Shown piece by piece: positions 1 to 5,348 of a stretch of 9,698 nucleotides of DNA. Position 1 is the stretch's first letter. The number at the start of each line of letters is the position of its first letter. The notes below the pieces were generated by a model. That model searched no databases. It saw only the letters and a program-made list of their open reading frames with translations, and was not told the origin of the DNA. This stretch comes from JAUXEH01 sp965602945 (lineage in GTDB: Bacteria > Acidobacteriota > Aminicenantia > Aminicenantales > Aminicenantaceae), in the NCBI GenBank assembly GCA_965602945.1, contig CBFDBC010000147.1, positions 1-9,698 on the forward strand. The letters run 5' to 3'. The position numbers and the translations under genes are program-made.

Positions 1-763
1 GCTCGTCTTCCAGACCGCCCTGCCTGCACTGCTGCTGGCCGATGGCGACAGCGATAAGGTCCGCCAGTTCGGCCAAACCCAGACACAGGATCACGGAGAG
101 CACGAAAGGACCCTCGGGGATGTTGATGCGTTCCACCCATTTCCGGGTGCGTTTGGCAAGCTTCGGGCCCCACACGGTCAGGAAACCCACAAATACCAGG
201 GACTCAAGCACCAGGATCACAAATTCCATGGTGTCGAACTGCCCCCGCGCCAGCCCCCGGACCAACGCCAGTACGATCAGGGCCAGGATGTCATCGAGAA
301 CGGCCGCCCCCAGCACGATATACGCCACCCTGTGCTTGATCAATCCCAGATCGGAAAGTACCTTGACCGAGATGCCGACCGAAGTGGCGAGTATGGCAGT
401 CCCCACAAACAGGCTCTCCACCACTTCGAAACCGAGGAGTACCATCGCTCCAAAACCCAGGATCAAGGGAAATGCAGCGCCCAGGATGCCCACCAGAATG
501 GCCGTCCGCCCCACGGCAAAAAGGTCCTTTACACGGATCTCGAGCCCCACATAGAACATGAGGAAGATGACTCCGATCTCGGCGAACGTCATGAGCACCT
601 CGTTGTGCGTGTCGACGACGCCCAGGACATAGGTCCCCAGGATCATCCCGGCCATGATCTCACCCACGATGGGAGGCATGCGCAGCCGGACCGCGATCTC
701 CCCCATCAGCTTGGCGGATGCAAATATGACAAAGAAATAAAAGAGCAGATTCCCAGCTTCCAA
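1..763 (-). CDS. CPA2-family Na+/H+ (cation:proton) antiporter, C-terminus beyond the window
   Basis: Integral membrane antiporter exchanging Na+ (or K+) for protons; 254 residues are visible, about two thirds of the membrane domain of NapA/Kef-type proteins. I translated it by hand from the reverse strand. It contains consecutive hydrophobic helices, the early MPPIVGEIMAGMILG segment (res. 29-43), FYVGLEI (70-76), ATSVGISVKVLSDLG (126-140; usual family form ATSVGIT.RVL) and AVLDDILALIVLA (154-166). The Asp-Asp pair at 157-158 is the ion-binding pair of electrogenic NapA-like members. The start is TTG at 763: GAGGAG lies six bases upstream, there is no in-frame ATG between the promoter and it, and starting at the first internal ATG (res. 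20) would delete the first helix. The last visible residues (243-250, Gln-Gln-Gln-Cys-Arg-Gln-Gly-Gly) do not resemble the hydrophobic GAFLAGL helix expected there. The family call is secure; substrate is not. Confidence 0.9.
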   Translation of the reverse strand, partial: MEAGNLLFYFFVIFASAKLMGEIAVRLRMPPIVGEIMAGMILGTYVLGVVDTHNEVLMTFAEIGVIFLMFYVGLEIRVKDLFAVGRTAILVGILGAAFPLILGFGAMVLLGFEVVESLFVGTAILATSVGISVKVLSDLGLIKHRVAYIVLGAAVLDDILALIVLALVRGLARGQFDTMEFVILVLESLVFVGFLTVWGPKLAKRTRKWVERINIPEGPFVLSVILCLGLAELADLIAVAIGQQQCRQGGLEDE

Positions 764-769
764 AGATTT

Positions 770-775
770 CTCCTC
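770..775 (-). promoter_or_regulatory. Shine-Dalgarno GAGGAG that fixes the TTG start of the antiporter
   Basis: On the minus strand GAGGAG stands six bases before TTG at 763. The strong match and ideal spacing are why the unusual TTG codon is preferred over later ATG codons. Confidence 0.7.
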
Positions 776-807
776 TACGATCTCATTGAACGCACGACTC
801 GTCCTGC

Positions 808-836
808 TATATAAAACATACTTTGGGGGATGTCAA
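808..836 (-). promoter_or_regulatory. Sigma-70-type promoter of the antiporter gene
   Basis: On the minus strand a perfect TTGACA (-35, plus coordinates 831-836) is followed after 17 bases by TATATA (-10, 808-813). It lies in the 85-bp gap just after the nuclease stop codon and 45 bases before the antiporter start. The antiporter therefore appears to be an independent transcription unit rather than the tail of the transketolase-nuclease unit. Confidence 0.65.
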
Positions 837-848
837 ACCCGGGGCAGC

Positions 849-1613
849 TTACGGCCTATCCTCGATTCTGAGTTGGAGGGGAAGGAAGAGAAGGATCTGA
901 GGACTTCCCCTATACTCCTCCAGAAACCCCGAGACAACCAGCACCCTCCCAGGCAGATTCTCCAGCCCTGGGAACGACTTCTTATCCTTTTCATCGAGCA
1001 GTGCGGAAAAATTTCTTCCCCGAGCCCGCAAAAACCAGAACCTGCCTCTTTTCTCAACACCGGTGCAAACAAATCTTACGCGCACCAATTCGCCCAGACA
1101 GCCATCCATTCCGTCGAATTCGATCATTGGGTATGGCTCCGGCCGCCACATCCCACTACTCTCCTCACGCGCCCTTGCTTCAGCTGCCTGAAACCTTCGC
1201 CGGTAGTCATTCCGGAAAGGAAACTTCAACAGAGCGGCCGCGTATCCCTTCTGTATTATGAGCTCATTGAAAAGACCATGTCGTGAGGCTACGTATGCCA
1301 GCACACGGCCGTATTTATCCCTGCGTTCCCAATCGTAGCTCAGGGTCACCTTCTCCCTGAAAAGTGAGGTGAATGCAAACCGTTTGCTCATCAAAGCGAA
1401 GAAACGGGTCACCGTGCGGGCATCATCCAGTTCCGGAGCATCGACCCCGATCAGGCGCACTTTCTCTGACCGGCCGTCGTTCAAGCTGACACGGATAGTA
1501 TCACCGTCGTACACGGCGGTCACTACACCCTCATCTTTTTCTTCCGATCCCGAGGTGTATGGAAGCAGGAAGCCTGCCAGCAGGAAGAAGATCAAGCAAT
1601 AACCCGGTTTCAT
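849..1613 (-). CDS. Secreted thermonuclease (staphylococcal nuclease homologue) with extra C-terminal beta domain
   Basis: Predicted Ca2+-dependent endonuclease of the SNase family acting on DNA/RNA outside the cytoplasm. Residues 2-22 form a signal peptide (hydrophobic ILLFF/LLAGFLL core, cleavage near Ser-Gly-Ser); no lipobox Cys is placed at the cleavage site. The SNase core spans about 28-158: VYDGDTI (34-40), KVRLIGVDAPE (51-61) and DKYGRVLAYV (99-108). By alignment to S. aureus nuclease, Asp38, Arg53, Asp58, Glu61 and Arg103 occupy the metal-binding and catalytic positions (Asp21, Arg35, Asp40, Glu43, Arg87), so it should be active. Residues about 172-250 form a second beta-rich segment (GELVRVRFVCTGVEK, FLRARGRNFSALL, LPGRVLVVSGFLEEYRGSPQILL) resembling an OB-fold nucleic-acid-binding module; that assignment is inferred. 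The gene follows transketolase by 69 bp on the same strand and lacks an obvious promoter, so it may be read through from it. Confidence 0.88.
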   Translation of the reverse strand: MKPGYCLIFFLLAGFLLPYTSGSEEKDEGVVTAVYDGDTIRVSLNDGRSEKVRLIGVDAPELDDARTVTRFFALMSKRFAFTSLFREKVTLSYDWERRDKYGRVLAYVASRHGLFNELIIQKGYAAALLKFPFRNDYRRRFQAAEARAREESSGMWRPEPYPMIEFDGMDGCLGELVRVRFVCTGVEKRGRFWFLRARGRNFSALLDEKDKKSFPGLENLPGRVLVVSGFLEEYRGSPQILLFLPLQLRIEDRP

Positions 1614-1637
1614 CTAAATCCGCCGTATGCCCTCCAT
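1614..1637 (-). other. Possible 7-codon leader ORF abutting the nuclease start
   Basis: On the minus strand ATG at 1637 opens a reading frame M-E-G-I-R-R-I whose TAG stop is immediately followed by the nuclease ATG (TAGATG). The nuclease itself has only a modest ribosome site (GGCGGA), so termination-reinitiation is conceivable. The frame is so short that chance is a real alternative. Confidence 0.2.
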
Positions 1638-1645
1638 GACGATGC

Positions 1646-1670
1646 ATCGCTCCCGCTAGTTGGGAGCGAT
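1646..1670. terminator. Perfect 9-bp hairpin between transketolase and nuclease (terminator-like, no U-tract)
   Basis: ATCGCTCCC (1646-1654) and GGGAGCGAT (1662-1670) are perfect inverted copies around a 7-base loop, starting 12 bases after the transketolase stop codon. On neither strand is the stem followed by a run of T, so it is not a canonical intrinsic terminator. It may be a partial terminator, an mRNA 3'-end stabiliser, or an attenuator before the nuclease gene. Confidence 0.4.
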
Positions 1671-1682
1671 TTGGTCGGAGCG

Positions 1683-3506
1683 TTAAATTAGGGATTTGAT
1701 GGCGGAGACGATGTTCCGGGCTGAGATGCCGTAGCGGTCCATCAGCTCCTCGGGCTGTCCTGAGCGAGGCAGCTCTTTTATGCACAGGTGCTCGATCCGT
1801 GCCTGCCCTGCCAGGGCCAGAGCCACCGCGCTGCCCAGGCCTCCCTGCGGGAAGTGGTCTTCCACCACCACGACCCTGCCTCCGGCCGCCTTGGCCTGCT
1901 TCATCAGGTTCGCCCGGTCCACGGGCTGCACCGAATACGCGTCCATCACCCTCACCGGGATGCCGGCCGCCTTCAGTTCCTCGTAGGCCTCGAGTGCCTC
2001 GGCCACGGTGATCCCGGCCGCCACCACCAGCGCCCGGTCCTTGCCGCTGCGCTTCAGAACTTTGGATCCGCCTATGGGGAAATCCTCGTTTTTCTTGTAC
2101 AGGATCGGCGTGCCCGGCCGCGTGGTCCTCAGATACGCCATTCCCTTCTTCCGCGCCAGGGCTTCCATCAGGGCTTCCGTGGAAACCGCATCGCTGGGAT
2201 AAAGCACCACACAATCCGGGATAGGCGTGAAAATGGCCATGTCCTCCAGCCCCATCTGCGAGGGTCCGTCCCCGCCGATGCTCACTCCCACGTGCGACCC
2301 CACGAACTTCATGTTCGGCATGGAATAGGCCGCCATCCGGATCTGGTCGTGCGCCCGGCTTAAAAAGGCCGCGAAGGTCGCCATAAAGGGGATGTAACCT
2401 TTGGCCTGCAACCCCAACCCCATGCCCACCATGTTCTGCTCGGCGATGTAGCACTGGAAAGACCGCTTGGGGAACGCCTCGAAAAAATCCTCCGCATAGG
2501 TGGAGTTTTTGACATCCCCATCGATGGACACGACGGCATCGTTCACCTTCCCCAGACTGACGAGTGCGTTCCCATAGGCCCGCCGTGTGGCGGCCGCACC
2601 GGTGTACTCAGTCCGCTTGAACACGAATCCCCGCTTAAAGGCAGGCGCCTTGCCTTTCCTGGGCACCTTGACCAGCTTCCGGGCATCGATTTCCGGCATC
2701 TCCCCCAACTCGGCCAGGGCCTTCTTGAGGTCCGCTTCCTTCAGGGGCTTGCCGTGCCAGCCGTCCTTGTCCGCCAGAAACGAGACCCCCTTGCCTTTCA
2801 GGGTCTTCGCCAGGATCACCGCCGGCTTCTTAGACTTCCGCGCCTGCGCCAGGGCCTCCCGGATCGCCTCCACTTTGTGGCCGTCGATCCGGAAAACATC
2901 CCAGCCAAAAGCCTTGAACTTCCTCTCATAGGCCCTGAGATCATGCTGGTGCATGGTGGGCGCCGACTGCGCCAGCCGGTTGATGTCCGCCAGCGCCGTC
3001 AGGTTGTCCAGCCCCAGGTCGGCCGCCGCATTGGCCGCCTCCCAGACCGATCCCTCGGCGATCTCCCCGTCGCCCATCACCACATAGGTCCGGCGCCGGG
3101 ATTCGGCCAGCTTCTGGGCCGCGGCCATGCCCACGCCGACCGACAAACCCTGTCCCAGCGAACCTGTGGCGGCCTTGACCCATTTCATGCGGGGGGTGGG
3201 GTGCCCTTCCAGCACACTCGTGATCTTCCGCAGATTCATCAAACTGCTCACCGGGATGATCCCGGCTTCGGCATAGGCCGCCCACAGGATGGGCGCGGCA
3301 TGCCCCTTGGACAGCACCAGCTCGTCGTTACCCCAGTCATGGGGATCTTTGATGTTGTACTGCATCTCGTCGAAGAACAGACAGGCGGCGATCTCCGCCA
3401 TCGACATACAGGTCGTGGGATGGCCCGATCCTGCCCTGCTGGTCATCTTGAGCGAGTGGATCCGCAGCTTGGTTGCGATCAGTCTCAAATCTTCATTCTT
3501 GCCCAT
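1683..3506 (-). CDS. tkt: Transketolase, single-chain, vertebrate-like type
   Basis: Thiamine-diphosphate enzyme of the pentose phosphate pathway, cytosolic, moving two-carbon ketol units between xylulose-5-P and aldose phosphates. At 607 residues it is shorter than E. coli TktA (about 663) and near the human enzyme (about 623). The N-terminal TPP domain shows GSGHP (26-30), LSKGHAAPIL (65-74), GHP (101-103), ATGSLGQGL (113-121), the cofactor motif GDGE (145-148) with DINR (174-177), KTLKGKG (234-240) and WHGKPL (250-255). The pyrimidine domain shows DGDVKNS (329-335), the catalytic Glu in AEQNM (Glu356), FAAFLSRAHDQIRMAA (378-393) and GGDGPSQMGLEDMA (411-424). The C-terminal domain runs from about 488 and includes VVEDHFPQGGLG (547-558) and ELPRSGQP (578-585). 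All of these follow the animal rather than the E. coli form. The chain is complete, with both halves fused. Start: ATG with GGAGG 11 bases upstream, slightly long spacing. Neighbours give no further pentose-phosphate genes. Confidence 0.96.
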   Translation of the reverse strand: MGKNEDLRLIATKLRIHSLKMTSRAGSGHPTTCMSMAEIAACLFFDEMQYNIKDPHDWGNDELVLSKGHAAPILWAAYAEAGIIPVSSLMNLRKITSVLEGHPTPRMKWVKAATGSLGQGLSVGVGMAAAQKLAESRRRTYVVMGDGEIAEGSVWEAANAAADLGLDNLTALADINRLAQSAPTMHQHDLRAYERKFKAFGWDVFRIDGHKVEAIREALAQARKSKKPAVILAKTLKGKGVSFLADKDGWHGKPLKEADLKKALAELGEMPEIDARKLVKVPRKGKAPAFKRGFVFKRTEYTGAAATRRAYGNALVSLGKVNDAVVSIDGDVKNSTYAEDFFEAFPKRSFQCYIAEQNMVGMGLGLQAKGYIPFMATFAAFLSRAHDQIRMAAYSMPNMKFVGSHVGVSIGGDGPSQMGLEDMAIFTPIPDCVVLYPSDAVSTEALMEALARKKGMAYLRTTRPGTPILYKKNEDFPIGGSKVLKRSGKDRALVVAAGITVAEALEAYEELKAAGIPVRVMDAYSVQPVDRANLMKQAKAAGGRVVVVEDHFPQGGLGSAVALALAGQARIEHLCIKELPRSGQPEELMDRYGISARNIVSAIKSLI

Positions 3507-3516
3507 GGCAATAAAA

Positions 3517-3526
3517 TCCTCCCCTC
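3517..3526 (-). promoter_or_regulatory. Ribosome binding site of transketolase
   Basis: Minus strand GAGGGGAGGA; its GGAGG lies 11 bases before the ATG at 3506. The spacing is longer than optimal, but no in-frame ATG, GTG or TTG sits between them. Confidence 0.55.
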
Positions 3527-3566
3527 AACGTTCGATTCCGTGGATTAAAAATCTTAAAGCGAGTAT

Positions 3567-3595
3567 TACATAACATAATTCAAAACGAACGTAAA
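3567..3595 (-). promoter_or_regulatory. Candidate promoter of transketolase
   Basis: In the AT-rich 151-bp gap, the minus strand reads TTTACG (-35, plus 3590-3595), 17 bases, then TATGTA (-10, plus 3567-3572). Both hexamers match the sigma-70 consensus only partly (4/6 each). TAATAC just downstream is an alternative -10. The predicted leader is about 55-60 bases. Confidence 0.4.
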
Positions 3596-3658
3596 CACCC
3601 GGGCCGATAATGCCGCAGATTCTCCCCCTCCAACCTTCTTCACGAGTGAAACGAACGT
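3583..3658. repeat. Two direct copies of AAACGAACGT flanking the transketolase promoter region
   Basis: AAACGAACGT occurs at 3583-3592 and again at 3649-3658, 66 bp apart; an inverted copy of the core, ACGTTCG, is at 3528-3534. The first copy overlaps the candidate -35 and the last lies between -10 and ribosome site. This placement would suit regulator binding sites, but ten-base repeats can arise by chance and I recognise no known operator. Confidence 0.3.
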
Positions 3659-4581
3659 CAAGGCAGTTGGCGCTCGTACCAGATCTTCCCGGCCCGGGTC
3701 ACGAATCCCAGGGAGTTATACATGGGCACGGCCTGACTGTTTTCCGCGTCCACTGTCAGTTCCACGGACTTCACACCATTCTCGCTGAAACCGCGCAGCC
3801 CTTCCTTCACCAGCTTCTTGCCCAGCCCCTGCCCGCGGAAATCCGGCCGCACACCCACCATATGGATCCAGCCGTGCGCTCCCCCCTCCTCACTGCTTAT
3901 TTCCAGGATCTGCGGCCACAGATAGCCCACGACCTCGTCACCATCCCGCAGCACCAAAACATCCTGCATGCGGGTCATGGTCATCGCCAGGTAGAAACCG
4001 ATCTCATCGGCCGTGTTGGGACAGAATCCCCAGCTCCCCTCGAACGTACGGTTCTGGATGTCCGCCAGCTTCTGCTCGTCCCCGTCCCGGAACCGCCCCA
4101 GGGTGAGGGCCCCGAAATCCAACCCGGTCTCTTCCGCGTGAGGCCCGTCGCCTCGCCCGAGGACCAGGTAGCGGCGGGCAGGCTCGAACCCGGCCCGGCT
4201 CAGGAATTCACGTCCTCCCATGTTGGTCTCATCCACCAGGGCATGGACCTTCTGGGCCCCCAATGACGAGGCCCGCACACACACACCCTCGACCAGGCGG
4301 CGCCCCACGCCCTTGCGCCGGTACTGGGGCTGCACATAGAGATCCATCACCACCCGGCCGATGCGCACCTCCCGCATCGCATCCGCATATGCAGCCAGGC
4401 GCCCGGCCCGGCTCTCTGCCACAAAGAGGTCGGCCTCAGGGCTGTACTGGGGCCGCTGCAGGAGCAGATCGAACTGCCTGCCTCCGGCAGAGGGGCCCCA
4501 CAGGTTGTTGTCCCCGACCCGTACGTACAGCTCCCTCAGCTTTTCGAGGTCGGACCGGGTGTAGTTTCTTATCCTGCACAT
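3658..4581 (-). CDS. Tandem-GNAT acetyltransferase, MshD (mycothiol synthase)-like architecture
   Basis: Two GNAT folds in one 307-residue chain; MshD is about 315. Domain 1 (res. 1-150) carries VVMDLYVQPQYRRKGVGRRL (77-96) with acetyl-CoA loop RRKGVG (88-93). Domain 2 (res. 158-307) carries IHMVGVRPDFRGQGLGKKLV (239-258) with RGQGLG (249-254), followed by VELTVDAENSQAVPMYNSLGF (273-293), the usual GNAT end, with the MshD-like acidic/Asn motif. QNRTFEGSWGF (176-186) also recalls the MshD substrate region. No signal peptide or membrane helix, so cytosolic. MshD acetylates the cysteine amine of Cys-GlcN-inositol; here the substrate is unknown, and many tandem GNATs have other roles. It is divergent from a PIG-L deacetylase across 59 bp with an unusual shared promoter. 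There is no Shine-Dalgarno before the ATG, and the promoter position predicts a leader of about 7 bases. The ATG is supported by MxIRxYxxSD, a standard GNAT opening. Confidence 0.85.
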   Translation of the reverse strand: MCRIRNYTRSDLEKLRELYVRVGDNNLWGPSAGGRQFDLLLQRPQYSPEADLFVAESRAGRLAAYADAMREVRIGRVVMDLYVQPQYRRKGVGRRLVEGVCVRASSLGAQKVHALVDETNMGGREFLSRAGFEPARRYLVLGRGDGPHAEETGLDFGALTLGRFRDGDEQKLADIQNRTFEGSWGFCPNTADEIGFYLAMTMTRMQDVLVLRDGDEVVGYLWPQILEISSEEGGAHGWIHMVGVRPDFRGQGLGKKLVKEGLRGFSENGVKSVELTVDAENSQAVPMYNSLGFVTRAGKIWYERQLP

Positions 4582-4594
4582 TCGCGGATAGCGG

Positions 4595-4624
4595 ATTGTA
4601 ACAGAGCAAAAGATATATTACAAT
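4595..4624. promoter_or_regulatory. Symmetric divergent promoter shared by the tandem GNAT and the deacetylase
   Basis: ATTGTAA (4595-4601) and TTACAAT (4618-4624) form a perfect 7-bp inverted repeat with 16 bases between. Read on plus: -35 TTGTAA (4596-4601), 17-base spacer, -10 TACAAT (4619-4624), serving the deacetylase. Read on minus: -35 TTGTAA (plus 4618-4623), 17-base spacer, -10 TACAAT (plus 4595-4600), serving the GNAT gene. Each -35 physically overlaps the opposing -10. The -10 matches the consensus at 5/6 and the -35 at 4/6 in both directions. The minus -10 also has TG at the extended position. An operator for a dimeric regulator is an alternative reading of the same repeat. Confidence 0.6.
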
Positions 4625-4631
4625 TCCCCGA

Positions 4632-4640
4632 GAGGTGATC
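4632..4640 (+). promoter_or_regulatory. Long Shine-Dalgarno of the deacetylase, fixing ATG 4641 as start
   Basis: GAGGTGATC immediately precedes ATG 4641 and is fully complementary to the conserved 3' end of 16S rRNA (GATCACCTC). The in-frame GTG at 4635 is part of this site and so is unlikely to be the start. If the -10 at 4619-4624 is used, the mRNA would begin at about 4630-4632, placing the site at the very 5' end. Confidence 0.65.
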
Positions 4641-5348
4641 ATGGTAAAACAGCCCGCAGACGTCCTTGTCATTACCCCCCACCCCGATGATGCCGAATTC
4701 GGCGCAGCCGGATCGGTCGCCAAGATGGTCCGCGAGGGAAAGACCGCCGTCTACGTGGTGGTCACCAACGGCGACAAAGGCAGCTCGGATCCCGACCTCG
4801 ATCCGGCCGAGCTGGTCCGGATCCGCGAGCAGGAACAGCTGGCCGCCGCCCGGGTCCTGGGAGTGCGCGAGGTGGTCTTCCTCGGCTATCCGGACCAGGG
4901 AATCGACGAGACCCCGGAACTGCGCAAGGCCTTCGTCCGCCAGATCCGCCTCTTCCGGCCCCAACTCATCATCACCTCCGATCCCTACCGCCGCTACATC
5001 TGGCATCGCGACCACCGCATCACCGGCCGCGCCGTGCTCGATGCCATGTTCCCCTATGCCCGCGACCTGCACGCCTATCCCGAGCTGATCGAAGAGGAGG
5101 GGCTCGCCCCCCACAAAGTCCCGGAGGTCTGGCTCTGGGCCTCGGAAGAGGCGGACATCAACTTCCGCTCCGACATCACCGACACCTTCGATCTCAAGGT
5201 CAAGGCCCTACGCTGCCATGAGAGCCAGATCAAGGAACCGTTTTCCTCGGAGATGGAAAAGTGGCTGTGTACACGGGCCAAGGATATGGCAGAGGGAATG
5301 GATTTCAAGCTGGCCGAGGGTTTCCACCGTGAGGAGGTTTGGTGGTAG
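4641..5348 (+). CDS. PIG-L/LmbE-family zinc-dependent N-deacetylase
   Basis: Cytosolic metal-dependent amidase that removes acyl groups (typically acetyl) from amino sugars; the family includes MshB, BshB and GlcNAc-PI de-N-acetylase. The protein is 235 residues, typical of the short bacterial form. Motif PHPDDAEFGAAGS (13-25) gives zinc ligands His14 and Asp17 with Asp16 as the general base; TNGDKGSSD (42-50) is the usual next loop; WHRDHRITGRAV (121-132) supplies the third zinc ligand, most likely His125. The usual C-terminal KVKALRCHESQI (186-197) is present. All active-site residues are intact. It is the only plus-strand gene in the window: divergent from the tandem GNAT through a symmetric promoter, and its last 44 bases overlap the end of the convergent glycosyltransferase gene. 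Context suggests it de-acetylates the product of that glycosyltransferase, a role inferred by analogy to MshB. Confidence 0.93.
   Translation: MVKQPADVLVITPHPDDAEFGAAGSVAKMVREGKTAVYVVVTNGDKGSSDPDLDPAELVRIREQEQLAAARVLGVREVVFLGYPDQGIDETPELRKAFVRQIRLFRPQLIITSDPYRRYIWHRDHRITGRAVLDAMFPYARDLHAYPELIEEEGLAPHKVPEVWLWASEEADINFRSDITDTFDLKVKALRCHESQIKEPFSSEMEKWLCTRAKDMAEGMDFKLAEGFHREEVWW

Noticed and set aside
42..814. Two overlapping plus-strand frames at the left end
   Set aside because: They are antisense to a clearly recognisable antiporter with continuous hydrophobic helices and family motifs; their own products are low-complexity Arg/Ser/Thr- or His/Asp-rich.
1646..1670. Canonical rho-independent terminator of transketolase
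   Set aside because: The stem is perfect but no T-run follows on either strand, so I list it only as terminator-like.
3507..3657. Hidden small gene or riboswitch in the 151-bp gap before transketolase
   Set aside because: I see only an AT-rich promoter-like stretch and short repeats; no reading frame with a ribosome site and no extended conserved-looking RNA fold.
4635..4640. GTG at 4635 as the deacetylase start
   Set aside because: It is part of the 16S-complementary GAGGTGATC stretch; the ATG at 4641 has ideal spacing.
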